From Nisaea denitrificans DSM 18348 (GTDB lineage Bacteria; Pseudomonadota; Alphaproteobacteria; Thalassobaculales; Thalassobaculaceae), in contig NZ_KE384531.1 in the NCBI RefSeq assembly GCF_000426505.1, forward strand, positions 371,384 through 435,383: 64,000 nt of DNA, read 5' to 3'. The notes beneath the pieces were generated by a model that was not told the origin of the DNA, made no database searches, and was given only the letters and a program-made list of their open reading frames with translations. The position numbers and the translations under genes are program-made. Positions within the stretch are counted from its first letter, which is position 1; every line of letters begins with the position of its first letter. Shown here in pieces: positions 54,967 to 63,789 of the stretch.

Positions 54967-55935
54967 TTACTCCGCCGCTTCGGCAGCCTGGTCCTCAAGT
55001 GCCGCGAGATATTTCTCTGATTCCAGCGCCGCCATGCAGCCCATTCCTGCTGCTGTCACGGCTTGCCGGTAAACCTTGTCGACACAATCTCCGGCCGCAT
55101 AGACGCCGGGAATCGAGGTTCGTGGGCTGCCGTTTTCGGTGATCAGATAGCCTTCATCATCCGCTTCAAGCGCTTCGACGAACGGTTTCGTCGCCGGATC
55201 GTGGCCGATGGCGACGAAAAACCCGGTCGCGGCGATCTCGGAAACCTCACCGGTCTTGATGTTCTTGATCCGGGCGCCTTCTACGCCAGCCATCGGACCT
55301 TCTCCGCCGAGAACTTCCTCGACGACGCTGTCCCAGACCATTTCGATCTTCTCGTGCCGGAACAGACGCTCCTGCATGATCTTTTCGGCGCGCAGTGTGT
55401 CGCGGCGATGCACCAGCGTCACTTTGGAGGCGATGTTGGCGAGATAGAGGGCTTCCTCGACCGCCGTGTTGCCGCCGCCGACCACGATGACTTCCTGGTT
55501 TCGGAAGAAGAACCCGTCGCAGGTGGCGCAGGCGGACACGCCTTTTCCGCTGTATCTCTGCTCGCTCTCCAGACCCAGCCACCGGGCCTGAGCGCCAGTG
55601 GCGATGATCACGGCGTCGGCGACGAACGTGTCGCCGCTATCCATCGACAGCGTGTATGGCCGTTTGGAGAAATCGACGGAGGTTACGAGATCGTAGACGA
55701 TCCGCGCGCCGACATGTTCGGCCTGTTTCTGCATCTGCTCCATCAGCCAGGGGCCCTGGATCACATCCGCAAAACCCGGATAATTCTCCACCTCGGAGGT
55801 AATAGTCATCTGACCGCCAGGCTGCAGGCCTGCGAGCACAACCGGTTTGAGGTTGGCGCGGGCTGTGTAGATGGCGGCGGTCAGTCCGGCGGCGCCGGAT
55901 CCGATGATGACAATTTTCTCGCGGTGTTCGGTCAT
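54967..55935 (-). CDS. trxB: Thioredoxin reductase
   Basis: 322 residues. FAD motif IGSGAAGLTAAIYTARA, redox-active pair in ACATCDGFFF (CxxC), NADPH motif GGGNTAVEEALYLANIA and HRRD, and C-terminal YAAGDCVDKVYRQAVTAAGMGCMAALE. Reduces thioredoxin with NADPH in the cytosol. Start chosen at MTEHREK where the FAD fold begins; the frame is open 29 codons further up without support. Beside the LysR gene on the same strand. Confidence 0.96.
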   Translation of the reverse strand: MTEHREKIVIIGSGAAGLTAAIYTARANLKPVVLAGLQPGGQMTITSEVENYPGFADVIQGPWLMEQMQKQAEHVGARIVYDLVTSVDFSKRPYTLSMDSGDTFVADAVIIATGAQARWLGLESEQRYSGKGVSACATCDGFFFRNQEVIVVGGGNTAVEEALYLANIASKVTLVHRRDTLRAEKIMQERLFRHEKIEMVWDSVVEEVLGGEGPMAGVEGARIKNIKTGEVSEIAATGFFVAIGHDPATKPFVEALEADDEGYLITENGSPRTSIPGVYAAGDCVDKVYRQAVTAAGMGCMAALESEKYLAALEDQAAEAAE

Positions 55936-56034
55936 GGGGGCGGGCAGTCCTGCTATCTGGGGGCGTCTCGGCCGGTCTCTGAGGGTTCCTTCGAACATAA
56001 GCAACAGGCGAGAGCGGAACAAGCCGTCCGAAGG

Positions 56035-56454
56035 TCATTCATAAGAAGATCCTGCATGTTTAGGCAGTTCGTCGTCGCAGGACGTCCAGGAAAGCCGCTC
56101 ATCCCAGTAAACGTGGAATGCGGGAGTGACCGAATCCGGATCTTTCAGTGTTGCCGCGAAGAAATGGATTTCATCGGCGAACTGGTCGGAGCGGTAGGCA
56201 ATAGGAGTTCCGCAATGCCCGCAGAACAGGCGCTCCACGCCGGGCGAGGATGCGAAAACTGCAGGGGGCGTTCCTGTGAAATGCGCGGCTTCGCAGGGAA
56301 CGCCGATATAGGTCGTGTAGGCAGAGCCAGTCTGTCGCCTGCAGCTTTCGCAATGGCAATGGCCGACCCAGTTCGCCGGGCCGGAAAATGTGTATCGGGT
56401 CGCGCCGCAGAGGCAATGCCCTCTCTGTTCGGTCCCAGCATTCGCCATGCCCAT
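56035..56454 (-). CDS. GFA-family (glutathione-dependent formaldehyde-activating-like) protein
   Basis: 139 residues with the Mss4-like zinc fold: GHCLCGATRYTFSG, GHCHCESCRRQTGSAYTTYIGVP and LFCGHCGTPIAYRS give the CxC, CxxC and CxxC sets for zinc. Family is named for Gfa but most members have no proven formaldehyde role. Two ATGs three codons apart; the first is used here. Cytosolic. Confidence 0.9.
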   Translation of the reverse strand: MGMANAGTEQRGHCLCGATRYTFSGPANWVGHCHCESCRRQTGSAYTTYIGVPCEAAHFTGTPPAVFASSPGVERLFCGHCGTPIAYRSDQFADEIHFFAATLKDPDSVTPAFHVYWDERLSWTSCDDELPKHAGSSYE

Positions 56455-56560
56455 GCTCCACGGTTACGTGATTGTTCAAAAGCTGATTCTTGACAGCCAT
56501 CAACCACGCCGTCATGTCTCATCTGGATCCAAAAATAGCCCCAGCATTGGAATGCAATCC

Positions 56561-57361
56561 ATGCCCGATTGGCCCGCTTGGCTGACAGCCCTTCTTCTCG
56601 CGACCAATCTGCTGTCGCTGGTAGCGCTCTTTTTCGTCACCCGCCGGATGCTGAAGCTCCGGCGACAGAAAAAACGTGCCTTTGCCTTTTCGGAATATCC
56701 CGTTCGGAAAGTGAAACTGGCAGAGGTTGCGCCCTGTTTCGAGATGACCCGTTACGGGCCGAGCCCGGACTCGGAGGTGCGGTTTATTGGCGGGGAGGGC
56801 GTCGTCGCGTCACTCTCGGACCGTGAATCCTGGGTCATGGCTGCGTTGGCGAAGAACGTGAAGCGGGTCTTCGAATTCGGCACCTGCTCCGGCAAAACCG
56901 CGCATTTGTTTGCACAGAACGCGGCGCCGGACTCGGAAATCTTCACTCTGACGCTGCATCCCGACGATCTGGCCGCGACGGAATTCGGGCTAGGCGACGA
57001 CAAGGAACATCGGGATATCGCGGTCGCTGAATCCTCGTTCGAGACGTTCTATTACAACGGACAACTCTCGGAAAAGCACATCCGGCAGATCTTTTCCGAC
57101 AGCAAATCCTATGACGAGGAGCCGCTTCGGGGCAGCGTGGACCTGATCTTTGTCGATGGCGCCCACACCCGTTCCTACGTCGAGAGCGACACCCGCAAGG
57201 CGCTGAACATGCTGACAGATGACGGCGTCATCCTGTGGCACGACTACAAGCCGGATGCACCGGACGTATTCGCGTTCCTGAACGAGCTTTCAAAGACGCT
57301 GCCTCTGATGCATATCGCGGATACCGATCTGGTGATGTATCGGCGCGAGAAAGCATCCTGA
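56561..57361 (+). CDS. Membrane-anchored SAM-dependent methyltransferase (Methyltransf_24-like)
   Basis: 266 residues. One N-terminal helix (about 5-25, LTALLLATNLLSLVALFFV) with a basic collar, then a class I methyltransferase fold with FEFGTCSGKTAHLF (SAM loop) and DLIFVDGAHTRSYVESDTRKAL, VILWHDYKPD typical of Methyltransf_24. Start at the ATG of MPDWP with GGAA 10 nt upstream; an ATG three codons earlier is possible. Such proteins often sit in polysaccharide or rhamnosyl pathways; no such genes are near. Substrate unknown. Confidence 0.8.
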   Translation: MPDWPAWLTALLLATNLLSLVALFFVTRRMLKLRRQKKRAFAFSEYPVRKVKLAEVAPCFEMTRYGPSPDSEVRFIGGEGVVASLSDRESWVMAALAKNVKRVFEFGTCSGKTAHLFAQNAAPDSEIFTLTLHPDDLAATEFGLGDDKEHRDIAVAESSFETFYYNGQLSEKHIRQIFSDSKSYDEEPLRGSVDLIFVDGAHTRSYVESDTRKALNMLTDDGVILWHDYKPDAPDVFAFLNELSKTLPLMHIADTDLVMYRREKAS

Positions 57362-57385
57362 CGCAGCGCGGGCTACGTGGTGGAG

Positions 57386-57973
57386 CTACAGAAGCTCCGC
57401 GCAGGGGATGCGGATTACAGATTCGGGAATCTCCTGCTTTCCTCCGAGTGTGCCGCGCTGCAGTCTGTAGAGACTGATGCCGAGCATGACATTGATTGCC
57501 CCGTCTTTGGAGGCCATCGGAAGCAACAGGCGTTCAGCTTGCCAGACCTCCATCGATGTCAGGCGTTCTTCCACCGCGCCATATTGAATGGCGGGCTGGC
57601 TGATGATGATATCCCATCGGCTCCGTAACACCGGGTAATCGATTTTGCCGACGATTTCACGGATCGTCCGCCCCCGGATGCTTCCTCCCCAGGCTTCGTT
57701 GACGCTCTCGCCGGCGAGCTGGCAGACAAAGTCTTGCCGCCTTGGATCAAATTCATACATCCAGACAAAGCGCAGCAGGGTCGGGATGGTCATGGGGGAG
57801 AATGACTTCCGACGCGGCACCAGGGCATCCCCACGCGCATCGAGCCACGCCCCGAAAAAACTGTGAATCTTGGGGCTCGCATCCGGGATACGTCTGCGGA
57901 ACTCCGCCAGCGCTCTGTTTTTTGAGGTCATGTTTGTCATGGAAGAGTCGAAGCCCAGATGAGGCTCGAACAT
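57386..57973 (-). CDS. PAS_5-family protein
   Basis: 195 residues. PAS_5 proteins are common in Rhodospirillales and related alphaproteobacteria: IPTLLRFVWMYEFDPRRQDFVCQLAGESVNEAWGGSIRGRTIREIV and RWDIIISQPAIQYGAVEERLTSMEVWQAERLLLPM are their core. No output domain, so probably a small sensor or adaptor. A second ATG at 57940 could be the true start; neither has a clear ribosome site. Confidence 0.82.
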   Translation of the reverse strand: MFEPHLGFDSSMTNMTSKNRALAEFRRRIPDASPKIHSFFGAWLDARGDALVPRRKSFSPMTIPTLLRFVWMYEFDPRRQDFVCQLAGESVNEAWGGSIRGRTIREIVGKIDYPVLRSRWDIIISQPAIQYGAVEERLTSMEVWQAERLLLPMASKDGAINVMLGISLYRLQRGTLGGKQEIPESVIRIPCAELL

Positions 57974-58059
57974 ATACAGGGAAACGTTAACCTAGTGTTT
58001 CCCAGTTTCCATGAAATGTCAGGCTTTCAGAAATATTGCCTGTCGAAGTGCTGACCGTC

Positions 58060-59076
58060 TCAGGTGAACAGCCGCTCACCCTCCATGCCCTTGTAGAGAC
58101 CCGCCACCTGCTCGGCATAGCCATTGTAGAGCAGGGTCGGTATCCGTTCGTTGCCCCCGCCAAGCGGCCGTTCTGAAGCCTGGCTCCAGCGGGCATGCGG
58201 AACCTCGGGGTTCACGTTCGCCCAGAACCCGTACTCGCTCTTCTGCAACTCTTCCCAGAAGGAAACAGGGCGCTCCGAGGTGAAGGTGAAGCGGACGATG
58301 GATTTGGTCGATTTAAAGCCGTATTTCCACGGCACCGCCAGCCGAAGCGGTGCGCCGTTCTGCCGTGGCATCGGCTTGCCGTAGATACCGGTGGCGATGA
58401 AGGCGAGATCGTTCATCGCCTCTTCGATGCTCAGCCCCTCGATATAGGGCCAGGGATACCAATGCTGCTTCTGGCCCTTGGCATTATCCGGGTCCATGAA
58501 GGTTTCCATGCGGATATATTTCGCCGAGGACAGCGGCTCCGCCAGTTTGACCAGCGCTGACAGCGGGAATCCGCTCCAGGGCACGACCATGGACCAGGCC
58601 TCGACGCAGCGAAGCCGGTAGACACGCTCTTCAAGCGGCATCTGATCCAGCAGATCGTCGATATCGATGGTCTTCGGCTTGGCTACCTCGCCGTCGAGAG
58701 TCACGGTCCAGGGCCGGATTTTCAGGGCCTGGGCGGCGCGGCTGATATTCTTGTGGCTGCCGAACTCGTAGAAATTGTTGTAGCTGGTGGCAAGGTCCGG
58801 ATCGGTGATCGGCCGGTCAGGTCCGCCGTCGGCGAAGGCCGGGTTCCGTTTCACCGGATAGAGGTGGGAGGAGGGATCGGGCTCCACGGAGGCGAGCTGC
58901 CTCGCCGCATCCGCCTCGGCGCTCGCCTCGTCGCTGCAACCGGCCAATGCGGCTGCCGAGAGAATCATCGGCCCGGCTGCGAGGCCTTTCAGCAGCGCGC
59001 GCCTGTTGTGAAAGACGGATTCAGGCGTGACCGCCCGTTCCGGCAATTCCCAGCCCTTCAGTCGCTTCAACAGCAT
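58060..59076 (-). CDS. msrP: Protein-methionine-sulfoxide reductase catalytic subunit MsrP
   Basis: 338 residues. N-terminal NRRALLKGLAAGPMILSAAALAGC looks like a Tat-type export signal. Molybdopterin oxidoreductase fold with the Mo-ligand Cys in RLRCVEAWSMVVPW, ATSYNNFYEFG and GAPLRLAVPWKYGFKSTKSI, all MsrP (YedY) hallmarks. Repairs oxidised methionine in periplasmic proteins. The heme partner MsrQ, usually next door, is absent from this position. GGAGGA ribosome site precedes the ATG. Uses molybdenum, which the mod genes in this window would supply. Confidence 0.95.
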   Translation of the reverse strand: MLLKRLKGWELPERAVTPESVFHNRRALLKGLAAGPMILSAAALAGCSDEASAEADAARQLASVEPDPSSHLYPVKRNPAFADGGPDRPITDPDLATSYNNFYEFGSHKNISRAAQALKIRPWTVTLDGEVAKPKTIDIDDLLDQMPLEERVYRLRCVEAWSMVVPWSGFPLSALVKLAEPLSSAKYIRMETFMDPDNAKGQKQHWYPWPYIEGLSIEEAMNDLAFIATGIYGKPMPRQNGAPLRLAVPWKYGFKSTKSIVRFTFTSERPVSFWEELQKSEYGFWANVNPEVPHARWSQASERPLGGGNERIPTLLYNGYAEQVAGLYKGMEGERLFT

Positions 59077-59185
59077 GATGTTCCTCCGGCAGTGCCTAAC
59101 CTCAGGAACAGACATAGGGCAGGGAGCCGGACACAGCCACTCACGTGCCGGTGAGAGAGCCGTGTCCAGGAGGTGCCGGAACGGC

Positions 59186-59665
59186 CTAAGCCGCGAGTGT
59201 TTCTTCCAGGGCGAGCACGTCGAGGCAGGCGCTGGCGGCTTCCCGGCCCTTGCCGACCATATGCTCCCGGAAGAACCGGGTATGGTCCTCGGTTTCGTGG
59301 AAGTGGTGCGGCGTCAGCACGACGGAAAACACAGGTACGCCGGTATCGAGCTGCACCCGCATCAACCCGTCGACCACGGCTGAGGCGACGAAATCGTGCC
59401 GGTAGATGCCGCCATCGACGACAAAGCCGCAGGCAATGACGGCTGCATAACGCTCGCTGGCGATCAGTTTCATGGCGGTCAGCGGGATTTCGAAGGCGCC
59501 GGGAACGCGGAAACAGTCGATCTTCGCTGTATCGAAGCCGCGCTGTTTCATCTCGTCGGTGAAGCCGTCCCGGGCTCGGTCGGTCATGTCGCTGTGCCAG
59601 CTCGCCTGGATGAAGGCGATGCGGTCACCGGGCGCCGTGCCGGTAGTGGTTGTTGAGGTCGTCAT
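59186..59665 (-). CDS. ribH: 6,7-Dimethyl-8-ribityllumazine synthase, RibH2 type
   Basis: 159 residues. Joins the pyrimidine and dihydroxybutanone phosphate precursors in riboflavin synthesis. FIQASWHSDMTDRARDGF, FRVPGAFEIPLTAMKL, CGFVVDGGIYRHDFVASAVVDGLMRVQLDTGVPVFSVVLTPHHFHE are as in the second lumazine synthase of Brucella and rhizobia. ATG of MTTSTT chosen; an in-frame ATG six codons up is possible. Preceded by an FMN riboswitch 93 nt upstream. Confidence 0.95.
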   Translation of the reverse strand: MTTSTTTTGTAPGDRIAFIQASWHSDMTDRARDGFTDEMKQRGFDTAKIDCFRVPGAFEIPLTAMKLIASERYAAVIACGFVVDGGIYRHDFVASAVVDGLMRVQLDTGVPVFSVVLTPHHFHETEDHTRFFREHMVGKGREAASACLDVLALEETLAA

Positions 59666-59758
59666 TATCGGTTCCAACTCCATGCGTTAACTACTGGAAT
59701 CGAGGCCGAGTACAAACAGGGGACGCAAACCCGCGAGGGTAGTTTCCGATCCCATGCT

Positions 59759-59897
59759 GTTCTCTATCATCCGGACTGTGACCGTCGGCTTCGGAGTTGC
59801 ACCGAATCTGCTGACCCCGGCCAAAGCCGGGCGCTCGCGGGCTTCACGAGTTTCCTCATGTTACCGCCGGTGGGGAGTTCCACCCCGCCCCGAGAAC
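59759..59897 (-). promoter_or_regulatory. FMN riboswitch (RFN element) controlling ribH
   Basis: Read on the minus strand all conserved RFN parts are present in order: P1 GTTCTC (59897-59892) pairing with GAGAAC (59764-59759), GGGGCGGGGTG, CCCCACCGGCGGTAA, AGCCCGCGAGCG, GGTCAGCAGATTCGGTG, CCGACGGTCACAGTCCGGATG. FMN binding should switch off ribH. Placed 93 nt before the chosen ribH start, with no other gene between. Confidence 0.97.
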
Positions 59898-60056
59898 TTG
59901 GCCAAAAATTATTGGCATGGCGACAATATTTGCTAACAATTCTTGTTGCAAATGCTGATCGATATTGCTGTGCAAAGCCGCTGTCGTATCAGTTTTGGCA
60001 GAACGTCCAAAATGCAATTGCCCGATAGTAAAAATCCGTTGAGGGGTCTGTTTTCG

Positions 60057-61208
60057 ATGGCGAAGTGGAAGCTTTATTGGGTCACGAATGATTTTGACCG
60101 AACTGAGGATTGCTTCGTTGTGGCGAAGACTGCTCGCAGCGCCCGTTCAGTTGAATACTCCTTGTATGGAGAAGGATTTGGTGACATTCACGCCGAATTT
60201 GTAAGAGAAATTCCGGATCATATCGTCGAGAATTTCGATCTGCATTACAAAGGTTATCTGAAAAACAAACTGAATGAGCTGAATAAAGAATTAGAATCGG
60301 AGCGGAGAGATCTGAAATTAAATGAGTTGGAAGAGAATATAGGAAAAAGTTGGTCGGCTGAAATGGTTTGGCCTAATCATGCAGATGATTGGATTTACTC
60401 ATTGATGGGAGTAGAGTGCATATATTATAATGGTAGGTATAGTTATAAATATAATGAAGAAATTTACTCCATTGCTGCATTCGAAGAGGTTTATGGGGGA
60501 GGTAGTGAATCTGAAAAAAGAGAGGAGGTAATTTATTCTGTTTCTGATTTTACTTCGAGAGTGCAGTTTTTGAATGACGCGCGTTCTTGGGTGTACAGGG
60601 GGCAGAGAGATGCGATTTGGAATCTAGAGAGTGGTGTGGAGAGATATAATAGAAAACATGCCTTTCCAAATGGCAGAGAACATGAGGAGAGAGTGCTCTT
60701 AGAGCAATTTAAACTCCGAGCGATTCCATACCTGGAGTTCAATAGGGTTCCGTCTAGTGATTGGGAGTGGTTATGCGTCGGTCAACACTACGGTCTACCA
60801 ACGCGATTGTTAGATTGGACGAAAAATCCTTTGTATGCGCTATTCTTTGCCGTTTGGAGTAGCTCTGAAGATCGTGATGGGATTGTGTACGCATATCATC
60901 ATGGTAGGGAGCCAATTGATGTGTCATCGAACGACGATCCAATGTCGATTGATAGAATAGAAATTTTCCAACCTCCTCATCTATCTCAACGAGTTGCGCT
61001 CCAAAATTCGATCTTCACCGCCGAACCGGTTTTTAAAGATATTGGAGAGGGATGGCAAAGTGGAAGCAAGCTTAAGAAATGGTTCGTTCCAGCGGACTGT
61101 GTGAAGAAAATTCGCCAAGAACTGGAAGTAATGGGCGTGGATGAAAGTAGCTTGTTTCCGGGTTTGGATTCAATCTGTAGTAGTATTCGAAGTAAAATGA
61201 GAATTTGA
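60057..61208 (+). CDS. FRG-domain protein in a low-GC island
   Basis: 383 residues from ATG of MAKWKL (an ATG at 60012 and a TTG or ATG further up are possible). A charged helical region about 65-100, then the FRG domain about 178-270 with SWVYRGQRDAIWNL and CVGQHYGLPTRLLDWTKNPLYALFFAVW, the two signature blocks. The family's activity is not settled; nucleotide-linked or defence roles have been suggested. Codon use is strongly AT-rich against a GC-rich background, so it was probably acquired by transfer. Lies alone between the RFN element and the UbiB-like gene. Confidence 0.85.
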   Translation: MAKWKLYWVTNDFDRTEDCFVVAKTARSARSVEYSLYGEGFGDIHAEFVREIPDHIVENFDLHYKGYLKNKLNELNKELESERRDLKLNELEENIGKSWSAEMVWPNHADDWIYSLMGVECIYYNGRYSYKYNEEIYSIAAFEEVYGGGSESEKREEVIYSVSDFTSRVQFLNDARSWVYRGQRDAIWNLESGVERYNRKHAFPNGREHEERVLLEQFKLRAIPYLEFNRVPSSDWEWLCVGQHYGLPTRLLDWTKNPLYALFFAVWSSSEDRDGIVYAYHHGREPIDVSSNDDPMSIDRIEIFQPPHLSQRVALQNSIFTAEPVFKDIGEGWQSGSKLKKWFVPADCVKKIRQELEVMGVDESSLFPGLDSICSSIRSKMRI

Positions 61209-61296
61209 CCGTGGTGATTGTGCTCCAAGTTTGTTTTTTCGATGATCGCAATTGAGGGACATTGCTAAATCTCAATTTGATGCCATTTCCGTTATC

Positions 61297-62649
61297 ATGA
61301 AAGATCAGGAACGCAATTCCCTGGGCGGCCGCGTGAAGCGCTATGCCCGGGTGACGGGAGCGGTCGGCGGCCTCGCGGCGCGGGTCGCCGGTGAGCGCTA
61401 TCTCGGGCTCAAGCTCGACAAGGACAGCCACGCGGCGGAGCTGCGTGAGGCCTTGGGTGGCCTGAAGGGGCCACTGATGAAGGTGGCGCAGATCCTGGCC
61501 ACCATCCCGGACGCGCTGCCGAAGGAATACACAAACGAGCTGGTGCAGCTTCAGGCCGACGCGCCGAGCATGGGCTGGCTGTTTGTCAAACGCCGGATGA
61601 GCCGGGAGCTCGGCGCCGGCTGGCAGCAGAAATTCGGCCATTTCGAGCATGACGCGGCGGCGGCGGCCTCCCTCGGACAGGTGCACAAGGCAGCGGATGC
61701 GGACGGCAACACGCTGGCGGTAAAGCTGCAATATCCGGACATGCAGTCAGCCGTCGAGGCCGACCTGCGCCAGCTCCGGCTGATTTTCTCGATCTATGCC
61801 CGCTACGACAAGGCGATCCATACGGACGAGATCTACAAGGAACTCTCCGCCCGGCTGCGGGAAGAACTGGATTACCAGCGTGAGGCCCGGCACATGGCGC
61901 TCTATGGCCTGATGCTGAAGGACGAGGCGGGCGTGCATGTGCCGCAAAGCGTCGACACCCTGACCACGCCCCGTGTGCTCACCATGAACTGGCTGGACGG
62001 CGCCAAACTGCTCGACTTCATCGCCGCGCATGACGATCAGGAAAGCCGGAACCAGGTCGCCCTCAACATGTTCCGCGCCTGGTACGTGCCGTTCTACGAA
62101 TATGGCGTGATCCACGGCGACCCGCATCTCGGCAACTACTCGGTCCGCGAGGATGGCTCCGTCAATCTGCTCGATTTCGGCTGCATCCGCGTCTTCCCGC
62201 CAAGCTTCGTCAAGGGCGTGATCGACCTCTACAACGCCCTCTCGACCGACGACGAGGCGCTTGCCGTGCATGCCTATGAAAGCTGGGGGTTCCAGGGGCT
62301 GGACAAGGAAACCGTCGAAGTCCTGAATATGTGGGCCCGCTTCATCTATGCCCCGCTGATGGAGGACAAGGCCCGCCGCATCCAGGAAACCAATACCGGT
62401 ATGTATGGCCGCGAGGTGGCGGAAAAGGTCCATGTCGAACTCCGCCGCCTGCGCGGCGTCAAACCACCCCGCGAATTCGTCCTGATGGACCGCGCGGCGA
62501 TCGGGCTCGGCTCGGTGTTCCTGCATCTGAAGGCGGAAGTGAACTGGTACCGGCTGTTCCAGGATCTGATTGCGGATTTCGATGTGGATGCGCTGGCGAA
62601 GCGGCAGGCGGCGGCGCTGAAAGAGGCGCGGGTGCCGGCGTCGGAGTAG
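61297..62649 (+). CDS. ABC1/UbiB-family atypical kinase
   Basis: 450 residues. UbiB-fold signatures: GGLKGPLMKVAQILATIPDALPKEYTNEL (K-G-x-x-M-K-x-x-Q variant of KxGQ), Ala-rich loop AAAASLGQVHKA, LAVKLQYPDM (ATP Lys), GVIHGDPHLGNY (catalytic) and LLDFGCIR (metal Asp). These ATPases aid ubiquinone or other lipid-soluble product synthesis. Start chosen at the ATG of MKDQER; upstream TTG is less likely. No C-terminal membrane helix is obvious. Confidence 0.93.
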   Translation: MKDQERNSLGGRVKRYARVTGAVGGLAARVAGERYLGLKLDKDSHAAELREALGGLKGPLMKVAQILATIPDALPKEYTNELVQLQADAPSMGWLFVKRRMSRELGAGWQQKFGHFEHDAAAAASLGQVHKAADADGNTLAVKLQYPDMQSAVEADLRQLRLIFSIYARYDKAIHTDEIYKELSARLREELDYQREARHMALYGLMLKDEAGVHVPQSVDTLTTPRVLTMNWLDGAKLLDFIAAHDDQESRNQVALNMFRAWYVPFYEYGVIHGDPHLGNYSVREDGSVNLLDFGCIRVFPPSFVKGVIDLYNALSTDDEALAVHAYESWGFQGLDKETVEVLNMWARFIYAPLMEDKARRIQETNTGMYGREVAEKVHVELRRLRGVKPPREFVLMDRAAIGLGSVFLHLKAEVNWYRLFQDLIADFDVDALAKRQAAALKEARVPASE

Positions 62650-62703
62650 GTGTTTTTTGCGTGATTCGACGGGGGCGGATGCATAGTATCCGGTGCAAAG
62701 AAA

Positions 62704-63789
62704 GTGCATCGGAGTTTTGTCTTGTGTTTCGCTGATACGCCCCTGTTCGGTCATCTGATCGGCGCCGTGGCCCTGGCATCCGGCGGCGCCCCGATCCCGC
62801 CGGAAGAACTGTTCGAGGTGCCGGAGGGCGCGCCCGCGCATGAGGTGGCGGATAGCATCGCGGTGCTGCGGGCGGAATGGGCGGCGCTGATGGGCGAGCG
62901 GCAACGGGCCGGCCGCGAGGCGGCGCGCGCCCGGGCGACCCTGGCCTCGCTCCGGGCGGAGCATGACAAGGTGGCGGCGGTGCTGCCGCTGCTGACGGAA
63001 CGGGTCGACGGCCAGCGCATCCTCTATGAAAAACAGCTGACCCAGAAATCCGTCTATCTGGAGCATGAGCAGGCCCTGCTGGAAACCCGTCATCAGGGCC
63101 TGGTGCTGGACAAGCAGATCGAGGAGGCGCAGGCGACGCTCGCCAGCGCGGAGGCGACGGCGGAGAACCTGCTGCTCGCCTTCGAGGCACAGCGCCAGCG
63201 CGCCCTGGCGGAAGCCCGGCAGAAGGCGAGTGCGGCAGCCCAGGAACGGATCAAGGCAAGTGACCGGGTCGGCCGCCTGACCCTCGCGGCCCCGGTGGCG
63301 GGGGAGGTCACCGGCCTCTCGGTGCATACGCTCGGCGGCTATATCCAGCCCGGTGCGCCGCTGATGCGGATCGTGCCGGACGGCGACCGTCTGACGGTCG
63401 AGGCGACGGTGACGAACCGGGATATCGGCTTTATCGAGATCGGCCAGCGGGCGGCGGTGAAGGTCGATGCCTTCAATTACATGCGCTACGGCAGCATCGA
63501 GGGAACAATCGTCAGCCTCAGCGCCGACGCCGTCGTGCCCCAGGACGTGAACAACGCCGCCGGCGCGGCGGGGGCGGCAACGACCGGCCCGCAGGCGGCC
63601 CCGCAAATGCTGTCCTACACGGCGCGGATCGAGATCGAGCGGGAACATCTGACCGTGGACGGCAGGGACGTGCGTCTGGTGCCGGGCATGTCCGTGACGG
63701 CGGACCTGCTGACCGGGGAGCGGCGGGTGCTGGAATACGTGCTGCAGCCTGTACTGCGCTATGCAAGTGAAGGGATGCGGGAGCGATGA
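62704..63789 (+). pseudogene. HlyD-type secretion adaptor, 5'-truncated
   Basis: 361 codons from a GTG with no good ribosome site. It holds the coiled-coil hairpin (about 55-190, rich in Ala, Glu, Arg), the second lipoyl half RLTLAAPVAGEVTGLSVHTLGGYIQPGAPLMRIVP and the beta-barrel GFIEIGQRAAVKVDAFNYMRYGSIEGTIVSLSADAV and ending RVLEYVLQPVLRY. A complete type I secretion adaptor starts with a cytosolic segment, a membrane helix and the first lipoyl half, about 100 residues that are missing, so export to the periplasm is unlikely. Its stop overlaps the next ATG by 4 bp. Confidence 0.75.

Noticed and set aside
61747-63648. Open frame of 633 codons on the minus strand over UbiB and HlyD genes
   Set aside because: Antisense shadow of GC-rich codons; no domain, unlike the plus-strand frames with full motifs.
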